This document shows, in pieces, positions 23,834-35,635 of a stretch of 64,000 nucleotides of DNA. The notes beneath the pieces were generated by a model that made no database searches, was not told the origin of the DNA, and saw only the letters and a list, made by a program, of their open reading frames with translations. Source of the DNA: Begonia masoniana (lineage: Eukaryota; Streptophyta; Magnoliopsida; Cucurbitales; Begoniaceae). Each line of letters begins with the position of its first letter. The first letter of the stretch is position 1. The position numbers and the translations under genes were made by a program. Location: positions 19,729,760-19,793,759 of the forward strand of contig CM039509.1 of assembly GCA_022432975.1 (NCBI GenBank), read 5' to 3'.

Positions 23834-24537
23834 TTATACACCTTTGGAACTTACAGCAAAACCAAGAAACTCAACCATGTCTTTGCAAAAGCTGCACTTT
23901 TTAAAGTTAGCAAATAACTTTTCATGTTTCAAAACATTAAGCATACATCTCAGGTGTTCAATATGTTCATTCAAGTGTTTGCTGTAAACTAGAATATCAT
24001 CAAAATAAATAACAACAAATTTTCCAATGTAAGCACGCAAAACATGATTCATCAAACGCATAAAAGTACTTGGTGTGTTAGTTAACCCGAAAGGCATTAC
24101 TAGTCACTCATACAAACCATGTTTTGTTTTGAAAGTAGTTTTCCATACATCACCTTCTTGCATACGAATTTGATGATAACCACTTTTTAAATCAATCTTT
24201 GAAAAGATAATGGAACCATTCAATTCATCTAACATGTCATCTAATCGAGGTATGGGATGTTGATACTTTACCGTGATTTTATTGATTGCTCGGCAATCGA
24301 AACACATTCTCCAAGTTCCATCTTTCTTGGGGACAAACATGACAGGAACAGCACATGAAATCATGCTTTCTCGAACATGTCCTTTGGCTAGCAGCTCTTC
24401 AACTTGCCTTTGAAGTTCCTTTGTTTCTTCTAGATTACTTCTATAGGAAGGTCGATTAGGAATGGTAGCTCCTGGAATGAAATCAATGCGATGCTCAATG
24501 CGTCTGATTGGTGGTAATCCTGGTGGCGTTTCCTCCT
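23834..24537 (-). pseudogene. Element G reverse transcriptase
   Basis: Reading from 24537: [15 protein letters not shown], then [51 protein letters not shown] and the catalytic [13 protein letters not shown] at 24104-24106 replaces a Trp codon, and a TAG near 24538 separates it from the protease part. Otherwise the frame is intact. Confidence 0.9.
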
Positions 24538-24667
24538 AAAAGACATCTTCAAATTCCTGCAAGAGAGCAACTGCTATAGTAGGCAAAGAATTATCTGGAT
24601 TAGTTGTTAAGAAATAAGCCTCTTTGTACAAGATCAACATCATTGTTTTTTTTATTTGAAGGCACTC

Positions 24668-25288
24668 TTAATCTCTTTCTCTTTTGCAAGGAAATTCACT
24701 GCCTTTTTCACTTTTTTCAAGTGGCACCTGACCCTTTTCCCTCTTATTTTGATATTTTCTCTCTTCTCTCTCACTTTCTTTTGAACTCTCATGCTCACTC
24801 TCACATTGTTTTGTATTAGCCGTGACAGATTTTTTTATTTGGCATTGCTCTTCAAAAACTTGATGGGGTGGTAGTGGAGCTAGAGTAATACTTCGCCCAT
24901 CCTTGGTAAAGCTGTACCGATTCTTGTATCCATCATGGGTGGTGCGTTTGTCAAATTGCCATGGTCTTCCAAGCAATATGTGACTTGCTTGCATAGGAAC
25001 AACATCACAAAGAACTTCATCTGAATATTTGCAAATTGAGAATAAGACAACAACCTGTTTTGTTACCCGCATTTCTCCACTTTCATTGGGCCATTGGAGA
25101 CGATATGGTCAAGGGTGTTTTAGAGTCTTTAATCCAAGTCTGTCAACCATCATCTTACTTGGAACATTCACACAACTTCCTCCATCTATGATTAAGCTAC
25201 AAACCTTTTCTTTAACATGGCAGCGCGTATAGAAAATGTTTTCACTTTGTTGACGGTCATCATCTTCTATAATTTGAACATGGAGGGT
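24668..25288 (-). pseudogene. Element G protease region
   Basis: The segment 25288-25073 encodes SLIIDGGSCVNVPSKMM. The D-G-G-S motif is the aspartic protease site typical of this gypsy lineage. After an in-frame TGA near 25114, the frame continues with DVVPMQASHILLGRPWQFDK and ends in a Lys/Glu-rich tail. Confidence 0.8.
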
Positions 25289-26496
25289 TCAAAGAACTAC
25301 TAAGGCTTGGCCAACAACTGCATGTTCGGTATCATTGGCTTCTTCAAGTGGTGGCATATCTTCATTGTCACTTTCTTCTTCAGAAACAATATCCCCATTA
25401 TTTAACAAGACCATAGTTCTTTTATTTGGACATTGTGAAGAAATATGACAAATTCCATGACATTTAAAACACTTAATATCTCGATTTCTCTGGGTTAGGG
25501 TATAACTAGTACCTTTTTCAACCTGCTTGGCAATCACTTTTTCATCTTTTGGCTTGGAAGTCGACTGCTCTTCTTGCCTTAGAGTAGAGTTCCATTTTGA
25601 CTTCCTACTCAAAGAAGTAAAAGTTTCGTGCTTGGAGGTTAATCTTCCTCCTCTTTTGAGCTGCCTTTCAACCTTCATGGTCATGTGGACGACCTCTTCA
25701 AGTTCCACGTAGTGGTGCAATTCTACAATATTTGCAATTTCACGATTGAGGCCACAAATGAATCGAGCCATGGTTGCTTCTCGATCTTCTTCAACATTGG
25801 CACGAATCATGGATATTTCCATCTCCTTACGGTACTCCTCAACAGATTTTGAACCCTATTTAAGGCCTTGCAATTTTAAGTGTAAATCTCTATAATAATG
25901 TGAAAGAACAAACCTTCGTCTCATGACAGCTTTCATGTTTTCCCAATTGTCGATTGGAATTTCTCTATTTCTTCGTTTGGTTAGGAGCACTTGGTTCCAC
26001 CAAGTGGTTGTGTAATCAGTGAAAGAAACAGCTGGAAGTTTAACTTTTTTTCCTCCGAATATTTATGACAATCAAAAACAAGTTCAACCTTTTGTTCCCA
26101 TTCAATGTAGACGTCCGGGTCATTATTACCTTGAAATGATGGGAAAGAGAGTTTGATCACACCTGTGTTGTTGTCGAAAAAATTTCTTTCTCGGTATTGA
26201 CGTCTTTGTCTTAGCCTATGATCTCTTTCTCTTCTTATGGAGGCTACCTCTTCAAAATCCTCATACTCTTCAGCATAATCTCCCATGGGATTAGTTGCAG
26301 TGAAGATGGGTAGTCTATTTGGCTGTCTTTCTTGGGGCATGGTACCTTGTTGAATTTTTTTAATTCGTTCATCACTACGATCCAATCGATCTCGAATCTC
26401 TTCAAATTGGATGTTCATCCTTTGGAATTGTTGCTGCATGGCTTGGATGACCGAATTGCTATCCATTAGCGTTGCTTCACCTTCTTTTTCAGACAT
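25289..26496 (-). pseudogene. Element G gag
   Basis: It starts at the ATG at 26494-26496 (MSEKEGEATLMDSNS) with a Gln-rich coiled-coil, then KLSFPSFQGNNDPDVYIEWE and VFDCHKYSEEKKL. A one-base shift in an A-rich tract near 26045-26055 moves the frame. The rest continues as SFTDYTTTWWNQVLL, IANIVELHHYVELEEVVHMTMKVERQL and a single CX2CX4HX4C knuckle (CFKCHGICHISSQC, near 25430-25475). Another stop lies near 25860. Order and motifs are complete for a gag, but it is broken in at least three places. Confidence 0.88.
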
Positions 26497-27034
26497 GTTG
26501 TAAAATCTGTGTAAAAGTGTAAGTGAAAAAAAAGGACCTCACCTCTCCTTCACGTGTATACACTCAAATATGGTTCTATAGCACTCGTGTTTACTCACAA
26601 GGATTTTGGCTTTTACCCTCTAATAAGCTCACCAACTCTTACCTTTTATCACTCATTTTCCTCCTCAAAGTTCTTGAGAAAACTAAGCAAGTAAAAATCA
26701 AAGCAAAACAAATGAAAATCAACACACTTAAAATATAGATTTCTTAGTGAAGATGAAAGCAATAGGGTGCAAAATAAAGGAAAGAATTGAAGAAATATGG
26801 TCACAATAAGATTGATACCACAGAGTTTAAAAAAAAAGGTATATAATAACAGAATAAAGAAACTTGTTTTTCCTCTTTTTTTTCTCACTTCTTCGTCTTC
26901 TCTTCTTTTTTTTGATAAACTATCAATGTGAGTGAGAACAAAGATATGAAATTATGGATCAACAACAAAGAGGAAATTGAAATAAAAAGAATGGAAGCAC
27001 TAGAGGATAAACAAAACCTCAATTGGATGTCTAG
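26497..27034 (-). mobile_element. Element G leader, non-coding
   Basis: This is the stretch between the PBS and gag. It is A/T-rich with several homopolymer runs, and no motif other than the PBS at its right end was recognised. Confidence 0.7.
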
Positions 27035-27046
27035 TCTCTGATACCA
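27035..27046 (-). other. Element G primer binding site
   Basis: The minus strand reads TGGTATCAGAGA, two bases from the LTR edge at 27049. Confidence 0.88.
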
Positions 27047-27048
27047 AA

Positions 27049-27452
27049 TGATGCAAACCTCAACAAACTTGTTGTGAGACTCAATGTCAATAAATGGAAT
27101 CAACTTCAGGATCGCCCAATAACAGTTTCAAAGTTTAGTGACTAATGACCCCGTAGTTATGTGACAACAAGAAACCAATGGTATCAAGAAAGTAATATTG
27201 ACCCCGTTGCTATGGAAGAGCAAGAAACCAATATTATAAGGGTTGGAAATCAAGTGGTTGCACTTGAAATTTCTGCAAGTTCTACAGAAGAACAGTTTGG
27301 AGGAAATTCTCACAAGATAACTCTTATTCTAGTGTCTCTTAAAATGAAGAACTCTCAAGTATTTATAGGTTTACAAGAATAGTCTAGAATAGGCATTAAA
27401 TAGCCTTGAAAACATGAGAAAGAACTTTGCTGCTAATATGGTGTACGTTCAG
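27049..27452 (-). mobile_element. Element G 5' LTR, first part (interrupted by element H)
   Basis: It begins TGATGCAAACC like the left LTR and follows it to ...GTACGTTCAG, where element H is inserted. The remainder is at 42053-42122. Together they give about 474 bp. Confidence 0.9.
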
Positions 27453-27689
27453 TGTAACACCCGGCTTTAAGGGATTTTATTATTCCAATGTATATTGGCA
27501 TTTTCGTAAATATGTCAAATTAAGTCTTTTTTGTAAACGGAAAGTTTTAATAAAGCCCTAATAATAAATTGGAATTTCTAGTTAAATACGAATATTTGAG
27601 GAAAACGGATCGTTAGCTAAATAACAAAATAAGCAACGAGACAAATAAAAATCAAATGGAAGGGCGAAATGGTAATTTGCCAAGTCAAA

Positions 27690-27699
27690 TTTTATAAAA
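27690..27699 (+). promoter_or_regulatory. TATA-like box in LTR H (also 37402, 59011, 62161)
   Basis: TTTTATAAAA follows a block like ATGGTAATTTGCCAA at the same place in both LTRs of H (27690, 37402), in LTR M (59011-59020) and in LTR N (62161-62170). A C/T-rich stretch and a GTAAG/GTACG/GTATG donor-like site follow. This suits a transcription start about 240 bp into the LTR in H and about 410 bp in M and N. Confidence 0.6.
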
Positions 27700-28270
27700 A
27701 TTGATTACCCCCTTCCTTCCACGGTTTTCGTTCTCTCATTTCTTTCTCTCCAACGGCGATCTCTCTCTCTGTGGCGATTCATCACGTTTCTCCGTCGTTC
27801 TTCCTCCGATCTTCAACGGTTCTTCAAGTTTCCTTCTCCTAGCAGTATCCTAGGTAAGAATCTATAGTTTTGGAGCAATTATCCTCGATTTTTTAGGTTG
27901 TTTAACAATTAGGGCTTTATTAGGTTTCGTCGAAAATAGTCGGGTTTTGTTAGGAATGGTTAGTTATTGCCTTATTGATGGTTATTAAGCGTTGTTAGGC
28001 AAATTAATGGATGTGTTTAAGGTTCTTGTTGAAAAATTGGTATTTGGAGCTTTAGAAATCTCCATTAATGGAGGTTTGCTATTTGTGAGCGTGAGTTGCT
28101 CGATGAAATGCCCGAGAGAAGTTAATTAGGATTTTAGGAAATTTCTTCAGTTAGGAGTTTCATTGGATTATGAAATTTCGATGTTTAGGTTCAATTTTAA
28201 CAAAGGACATTATGAATTGACTTAGGTGACAAAGCTCGGGACGAAGTGCTCAGTGTGCTAAGGACCCGAG

Positions 28271-28827
28271 GTAACTTCTCGTGACTTACTGTGGCCGATT
28301 AGCCTACACCATATGTCGGAAATTGTGTTGAGGAATTTGTTGGAGCTTTGTTTGTTTAATCGCTTTGGTTGGGTAGTCTAAGTTGGGTTGTTTATAGGTT
28401 GAATATAGTGATGTTTTGATGGTATTTAAGTTATGTATGTTTATATTGCGTATTGAACTGTTCACGCATCATGGTTTTCAAAACGTCATGAAAATGAATT
28501 TACTCATTGATTTCAAGAAAAGAAAATGCATGTAATGGCAAGTAAAGTATCATGTAAACAACCATGGCATGGGGTTATCGGGGATGAGGTTCAGACCTGG
28601 CATTCCGTGGTGAGCGGGTTTTCCTCCCTTAAGATGGTGTGGGCTGTCTACTCGCTTGACGTGCCCTATCCATCTGTCGAGCATTTCTGATAACCATAGA
28701 CTGACACATACTGATATATGAATTGACATGGACAGACTAATTCATAGCATAGCATATACATGTTCATGCATAGACATTTACGTAGAATTTACTGAGATTT
28801 AATCTCATAGGTGTCTTTATGGTGTAG
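28271..28827 (+). other. Candidate stem-closed intron in 5' LTR of H
   Basis: The donor is CGAG|GTAACT and the acceptor TATGGTGTAG|GTAAC. The arms CCTACACCATA (28303-28313) and TATGGTGTAGG (28819-28829) are perfectly complementary over 11 bp. The 3' LTR has the same arms at 38018-38028 and 41082-41092, with a better donor (AAG|GTAAGT). Confidence 0.5.
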
Positions 28828-29098
28828 GTAACATTGAGCAAGGTGAGGATGACGTCTCTCTACCAGACGAACGCACAGATTGAAGGAGGATTCCCGTGGC
28901 AGCGTGTTGGGCAGTCGACGCGTATTTTGACCTGTGGGGGAACGATGTAAAGGTATTTTGGGCTAGATACAGGTAGAAATTGTATAAATATGCATTTTGG
29001 GTGAAATAGCGTAGAATATTATAATTGAAAATGGTTTGAGGACAAATTGTACAGTCTAAACGATAATGTTGATTTTAAAGTTTTACTGGAACTGCTTG

Positions 29099-31854
29099 TG
29101 TAACGCCCCGAACCCGCCCCGGGCCCGGTGCGTCACTTTGCAAACAAATCCCGTGTTTAAACGACGTTTAAAAGTAATTTAAATAAAATATTCGGCTCGG
29201 TTTTGTTAAAATTCCCGGCTCGATGTTCGGGTTTTTCGAACCCTCAATTTTTCTTGGAACACGTGTCTAAAATACGTTGGAAAAATGTCGGGTCAAAACA
29301 GGTTAGAAATCGGGAGAATAATAAAAAAAAACGAAAAATTGCGCCTAAAGGGGTGCTGGGCGCGCGCTGGGCGCCAGGCGCGCCCAGGCTTCGCGCTGCT
29401 TGGGCGCTGCGCGCGCTATGCGCGCCGCACGAGCCGCACGCGCGCGCGCGTCCGCGCGCTGGGGCGCACCAGCGCGCCCCATCAATTTGTTCCACGACCG
29501 ATCGTGGCTAAATGCCCGATCGGTCGGGCTTTCTCGGGTTTTCTTCACCCAGAAACTTCCCGACCGCGACCGGTCGTGCCCCGGGCCCGATCGATCGGGC
29601 CGGCTCGGGTTTTTCATCACCAAAAAAACCCTAAAATGCCCTTTTTAACCCTTTTTCCACCTCCCTACCCGACGTTAGTTACTTTAAAATCAAAACGGGC
29701 AATATAACGCCTAAAACTTTAAATACCCAAAACCTGGAATAAATCCCGGAAAACACACCGCTTCCATCGCGAACAACTATACTCCCTATCCATCTTCAAA
29801 TCAACTCATAAACCCGGTAACATACATACGAAAATATTTACGAACACAATTTACCACAACTAAATAAAGTTTCATAACTCCCACAAAACAACATTTCCAC
29901 AGACTAACTATCCATACCAAAATACTTACAAATTATACTATCCATATCAAACATTCACCTCCCACTACCCGAGACATCCAGTTGTCAAAACGCCCCGACA
30001 ATAGCCTGCACCGGCGGACTCCGTACTCCTCCGACTGCAGCCTAATCCTCGGTAGTCTCGTCTACCTCACCTGTATACAAATCGTCACCTACACCACAGA
30101 ACACACAAAAAGGTAAGCCTAACGCTTAGCAAGTAGGGAAATAATGCACAACACACACTAAATGTTTGACTCAACCCTAACATGCAGTCTCTGCACACTC
30201 TGTTGTTTTCTTTTCGTTTCAATTGCATTTTATCTTTCACTTCCAGGTGAATCAAGTAGGCACACGCCCCCACACAGTCCAGGACGGCCACACCTTGACC
30301 CACGGAGCTAGACCGGAGGCACACGTCCCAACACAGTCCAAGACGGCCAACCGAATCTCCTCCAATCGATCGTAGAATCCTCATCGTGCACTTCAAGCAC
30401 GAGTGCACTTCAAGCACGAACCTCCTTGTGCACTTCAAGCACGGGTGCACTTCAAGCACCAGCCCCATTGTGCGCTTCAAGCACGAACGGGTTGAGGTCG
30501 AGAAATTCATACTCACGACTCATTACGTACATTAGAATCCCCCAATCGATCGTAGAATCCTCGTCGTGCACTTCAAGCACGAGTGCACTTCAAGCACAAA
30601 CCCTATTGTGCACTTCAAGCACGAATAGGTCGAGGAAGTCATACTCACGACCACGTTACAAATCTTTTCTTATCTTTCATTTCATTCTTACCGCTCAAGG
30701 ATGCAAAACACGTAATTTCGTAGTTTAGAAAACCATGATGCGTGACACACGATGCATGACACAAAGCAAAACATAACAACAATCAAACAATCCCTACCGT
30801 TCTATGGTGTAGGCCCGAAGGCAACAAACACGCACTCCACTACTTACCTGGTTGCTCCAATATTTTCGTCACTTCGTCCGATCAAATCACACGCTCGATT
30901 ATCTAACAATTAAGGAAAACGTAATTAGTAACAAACTAAGGAATTCTAAAAACAACTCGACTAACTTAAACTAACTAAGACTTTAACACAATTCGTGTCC
31001 AAAACTCCCAACCCGATTTTTACCCCAAAATTGACCGTCTAACTTCAAACGGTCATAACTCCATCATTTTGCAATGGATTTCGACGTGCCACCCCAATTC
31101 GGAAACCTCTACACGTCTACTATCCATTGAGTCACTCAAATCAACCATCCAAACACGAAGGCTAAGTCGGACATGCCAAAACAGAACCGGTGCTCTTTAG
31201 GGTAAAAACCGATTTTTCACACTTTCACTTCCAATCCTCAATCCAACCACTCCAACAACCTAAACTAAGTCATTTAACAACCAAACCATCAAAATAAGAG
31301 AGAAATCTAACATCAACACTCAATTTTCGGAATCCCTAACCTAGGGTTTTCCAACTCTTCCTAAACCTACCTAAAACACCCTAAAAACTCTTCCAAACTT
31401 CATCCCATAGCACATAAACTAAAACCCATGTAAATTTACCTTGCAATCACTTGAAGAAATGAAGTAAGAAGGAGGAAGAGAGGCGGCTATGGAGGAGAGC
31501 AAGAGAAGTCGATGAAGATGAAGAAAAAGGAATGAAAACCTAACTTTAAACCATAACTTTCATTTACTTTTAATTTTCCTCCATTTAACTTTTTAAAATT
31601 ACAAATCTACCACACCTTTTCTTCCTTCAAAAGCCAACGTGAAAGCCACTTCAAAATTCATCACTTTCCATTCAATTTAATGCATATAAATTCCTTTGCA
31701 TTTCATTGGTTCATAGGTTTGACTTTTCAAACCTTTTGGTTTGAATTTCAACTCTTTTTCTTCTCTCTTTTCTCCTCAATGCATAACATCAAACTCTCTC
31801 CTAACACGTCAAATTGTAGGCGACGCACGTAATAGGAAATTCTCAGGTGTTACA
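29099..31854 (-). mobile_element. Solo LTR nested in 5' LTR of H (2756 bp)
   Basis: It begins TGTAACGCCCCGAACCC and ends CAGGTGTTACA, flanked by GCTTG at 29094-29098 and 31855-31859. The 3' LTR of H has the uninterrupted site (CTGCTTGGTGTTTTCG near 41355), which proves the insertion. Orientation is minus. It carries a GCGCGC-rich tract (29345-29480), GATCG palindromes (29495-29610), a TGCACTTCAAGCACG minisatellite (30380-30650) and a candidate intron (30089-30847). The open frames in its GC-rich part are not genes. Confidence 0.95.
30380..30650. repeat. TGCACTTCAAGCACGA repeats
   Basis: About eight copies of a GTGCACTTCAAGCAC unit lie in two blocks. Each block follows an ATCGATCGTAGAATCCTC lead (30365 and 30545). 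Each unit has GTGC and GCAC ends that can pair. Confidence 0.9.
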
Positions 31855-32505
31855 GCTTGGTGTTTTCGTTTAATCAGGAGGAATTGTTTAGTTTTTAAAC
31901 CGAATGACGCAGTTCGTTTTCATGAAATTTTAATACGTTTTAAATATGTTTGAGTGAGTTCTTGGGGGATTGATGGAATGAGAAATGTAAGAGGGTAGTA
32001 GAGCATTGATAAGTTAAAGTGATAGTTGATGAGAGGAAATGAATGGAAAGTATGTTGTGCAAAGTGTGTTGTGCAGGAAGAAAGAAAGGGGAAGAAAAGG
32101 AAGGCGACTCTCTAGACTTCAAAATCCAGAAAGTGTGCCGATCGATCCCCAGAAGGGGCGATCGATCGGTCCTCATTGGCTACGCTCTAGAAGAAAATCT
32201 AGAGCGTGTGCCGATTGATCGCCTGATGAAGGCGATCGATCGCCCCGCATGAAAATGCCGCAGCCGATCGATTGGCTTAAATGGCCGATCGATCGGCTAC
32301 ACAATTTTTGGCTGAAATGCCCTTTATGCCCATGATTGTTCTGCCGAATGTTTTCTATTATTTAATATGTTTCCTTTAAATGATTTTTAAGGCAATTTCA
32401 ATAAATTAAATTTCTATTTAAAGCCTTCGAAGTTGAAATTACTTAAGGATATAAAATGAAAAAATTTATGGGAAATCAAGGGTATGGATAAGGGTCGTTA
32501 GAGTA

Positions 32506-32517
32506 TGGTATCAAAGC
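32506..32517 (+). other. Element H primer binding site
   Basis: TGGTATCAAAGC, one mismatch from the TGGTATCAGAGC of A, K and M, three bases after the LTR. It is followed by the same CACCGGGTTTTAAAATCGGTTC leader context seen in K and M. Confidence 0.92.
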
Positions 32518-32588
32518 CACCGGGTTTTAAAATCGGTTCTGTAGACTGCTCAACTGTACAGCCGCTACACGGACATGCTTCTTCAACT

Positions 32589-32652
32589 GTAAGTACGTTA
32601 TACGTTTTTTTTTATTTCGATTTCTTAGATATGTTTTCTTTAACTTTTATAG
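32589..32652 (+). other. Candidate leader intron between PBS and gag, element H
   Basis: The donor is CAACT|GTAAGT and the acceptor TTTTATAG, 64 nt apart and followed 15 nt later by the likely gag ATG (32667). The equivalent introns are 65 nt in K and 63 nt in M. Confidence 0.5.
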
Positions 32653-32666
32653 GTTTACAAAATTGT

Positions 32667-34071
32667 ATGCCGAGGAAACGATAGAGATGAGAGAGATGAC
32701 ACGATAGACCAGTTGAGAGAATTTATAGCTCAACAATCCCAACACTTAGAACGATAGGCTCAACATATGAAAAGACAGTCCCAACAGCTCGATACGCTGA
32801 TTAACCGAGAGGGCAATAGAGCTTAAGAGGTGGAAAGTCCTAGTAATCGAGGAATGGAGAGGTTTCAAAAACTACAACCCCAAGTGTTCAACGGACAATC
32901 GTCGGATTCCTCTTTAGCCGAGGAGTGGATTCGAACTATGAAGGATATGCTGGGATACGCGAGCATAGGGGATGGGGAGAAAGTCGCGTTTGTTGCCTAT
33001 CATTTGGCACTGGATGCCCGTTTCTGGTGGGATACGATCAAGGCGACCACAGATGTAACTGCAATGAGCTGGGAGCAGTTTAAAGCCATATTCTATGACA
33101 AATATTTTAGCCATACGGTACAGGAGGCAAAAATGATTGAGTTCATGCGATTGAGACAGGCAAGCTCAGTTGCCGAATACGTCAGAAGGTTTGAGGCCCT
33201 ATCCCAGCTTACACCATGCCAGGTCAGTGTTGATGAGGACAAGGTGCGTCGGTTTATGCAAGGGCTAAGTCAGGGGATTAGAAAAAGTGTCATTATATCA
33301 GGGGTGCGGAATGTGCCCTTTACTGAGATTGTAGCGAGAGCGCTAGACATTGAGGCCGCCGAAAAGACTTTTGACAAACCGAGGGAGCCAGCTAGAGGGT
33401 TCTTTCGGGAGATACAGCCACGACCTCAGAACAAGGACTGGCAACCGAAGGGAAAGCCACAACAACAACAGAGGTGTGCAAAGAGACCCTACGATGGTAA
33501 AGGCGACCAAGGCAAAGGGAAGCAAGTCCAAGGAGCTACTCAAAAGCCTATTTGTCCTAAATGCAAGAAGGAACACTACGGCCCCTATCGATTGGGCACG
33601 AACAGTTGTTACAGATGTGGAGAGGTAGGACATTTTTCTCGGAACTGTCCAAAGACGGCTACCGAGCAAAGAAGAGTGGCCCCGAGAATATTTACATTTA
33701 TTGAGCCCGGCGATGTTGACGACGAGGCCCAGCCCTCCGTTATAGCAGGTACTTTTTTGGTCACGGGAGTAGCCGTATTTTCATTAATAGACACAGGTGC
33801 TACGCACTCGTTTATTTCTACTGCATGCATAGCTAGACTGAAGATTGTGCCTGAGCTAGTAGAGTATGAGTATCGAGTAATGCTGCCTTCAGGGGAGTTT
33901 ATGCAGTCAGATCACATCTTTCAGGGCAATGTCGTCTCTGTAGGGAAGAACACCCTTTATTCCCGGTTGATAGTTATGGGCATAGAGCGATATGATCTTA
34001 TCTTGAGAATGGATTGGCTATCTCGCCATTTCGCCACCATCGACTGTCGATCTGGGTTGGTGACTTTTTGA
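32667..34071 (+). pseudogene. Element H gag-protease
   Basis: The likely ATG (32667) is followed by a frameshift and two stops within about 160 bp, the last of them a TAA at 32824. From 32830 to 34071 there are 413 open codons. They contain QKLQPQVFNG, AEEWIRTMKDML, FWWD, FYDKYF, a CX2CX4HX4C knuckle near residues 259-272 (CYRCGEVGHFSRNC) and the protease DTGATHSF near residue 320. A TGA ends it at 34069-34071, and pol continues in the same frame. The core resembles the truncated gag of element M. Confidence 0.9.
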
Positions 34072-35635
34072 CCCTCAGGTAAAGAAGAATTTGCTTACCA
34101 GGCAATGAATAGATTGAGTGGATTGCGAACTTCCTACTTGATGAAGGTTAGAGAGCAGTTTAAAGGCGAATGCTCAGTTTATATAGTCACTGTGGTCGAC
34201 ACTCAATCGCATAATGGGGTAACGCCAGGTGACATCCCGATTGTCAGGGAGTTCGTGGAGATTTTTCACGATGATCTTCCCAGATTGCCACCGGATCGGG
34301 AGATAGAGTTCGTAGTTGATGTATATCCAGGTTCGGAACCTGTATCTAAGAATCCGTACAGATTGGTGCTAGCTGAATTGAAGGAATTGAAGTCTCAGCT
34401 AGAAGAATTGTTGGATAAAGGATTCATCCGACCTAGCTTTTCTCTGTGGGGTGCGCTAGTGCTGTTTGTTAAGAAAAAGGACGGAACTCTCAGGATATGC
34501 ATCGACTATCGAGAGTTGAATAAATTGACAGTGAAGAACAAGTACCCGTTGCACCGAATAGATGATTTGTTTGACCAGCTGCACGGTGCCCGAGTGTTTT
34601 CAAGGATCGACCTATGCTCGGGTTACTATCAGTTGAAGGTCAGGAGGGAGGATATTCAAAAGACGGCTTTTCGAACAAGGTATGGGCACTACGAGTTCCT
34701 TGTTATGTCTTTTGGACTTACGAATGCCCAGGTGGCATTTATGGATTTAATGAATCGTGTCTTCAAGGAGTATTTGGACAAGTTTGTTGTTGTTTTTATC
34801 GACGACATCTTGGTCTATTCGAAGACAAGAGAAGAGCACGAAGAGCACCTTCGAATCGTCCTGGAAATTCTGAAGCAACACCAACTTTACCCGAAATTCT
34901 CCAAGTGTGAGTTTTGGCTTGACCAAGTGAACTTTCTTGGCCACATCATATCTCAGGAAGGAGTTTCAGAAGATCCAGCAAAAATACAAGTTGTTAAAGA
35001 GTGGCCACAACCTAAGAACGTGCGTGACGTACGCGGTTTTCTCGGGTTGGCCGAGTATTACAGAAAATTTATTGAGGGATTTTTGAAGATCACAGTTCCT
35101 CTTTCACGCTTAACAAGAAAGAATGTGGAATTCGCATGGTCAGCTACATGTGAGAAGGGCTTTCAAGAGCTAAAACAGAGATTGACCACGGCTCCCGTTT
35201 TGACACTGCCAGTTGAAGGCGACAAGTTCAGCATATATTGCGATGCGTCGAAGGTTGGACTTGGATGTGTGCTTATGCAGGAGGGGAAAGTTATTGCGTA
35301 TGCTTCTCGGCAGTTGAAGCTGTATTAGCAAAATTATCCGACGCATGATTTAGAACTTGCAGCAGTAGTCTTTACGTTAAAGATTTTGAGACACTATCTG
35401 TATGGGTAGCAATGCGAGGTGTTTTCAGACCACAGGAGCCTCAAATATTTGTTTACACAGAAGGAGCTAAATATGCGACAATGAAGGTGGTTGTAGTTTG
35501 TTAAGGACTATGAGTTCGAAATCAAATATCACCCAAGAAAAGCGAATAAAGTTGCAGATGCCTTAAGCAGGTTGCCTACTACGAGTCAGCCTTCACTTGC
35601 AGCGATGTCGGTGATGTTGGAAGTCTGAGATTGAG
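34072..35635 (+). pseudogene. Element H reverse transcriptase and RNase H
   Basis: RT runs through [66 protein letters not shown] and the catalytic FIDDILVYS, then [17 protein letters not shown]. RNase H starts with [16 protein letters not shown]. An in-frame TAG at 35326-35328 ends the long open frame, and the rest of RNase H ([23 protein letters not shown]) is readable but crossed by several further stops. Confidence 0.92.

Larger units (their letters stand above)
27453..32502 (+). mobile_element. Element H 5' LTR (about 2.29 kb plus a nested solo LTR)
   Basis: It starts TGTAACACCCGGC after the TSD TTCAG (27448-27452) and ends GGGTCGTTAGA before the PBS. Without the solo LTR at 29099-31854 and its TSD copy it is about 2289 bp. 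It has a TATA-like box (27690-27699), a donor-like CCTAG|GTAAGAATC near 27853, a candidate intron (28271-28827), hairpins and GATCGATC palindromes (32130-32310). The 3' end reads GTTAGA rather than the usual GTTACA in both LTRs of H. Confidence 0.93.

Noticed and set aside
29203..29707. Ala/Arg-rich open frames near 29.3 kb, 7.9 kb and 46.0 kb
   Set aside because: They are produced by the GCGCGC-rich tract and GATCG palindromes of the LTRs and are open on both strands, with no conserved motif.
30085..30516. Cys-rich 143-codon frame on the minus strand
   Set aside because: The Cys-Leu-Lys pattern comes from the TGCACTTCAAGCACG repeats. There is no signal peptide or spacing of a known Cys-rich family.
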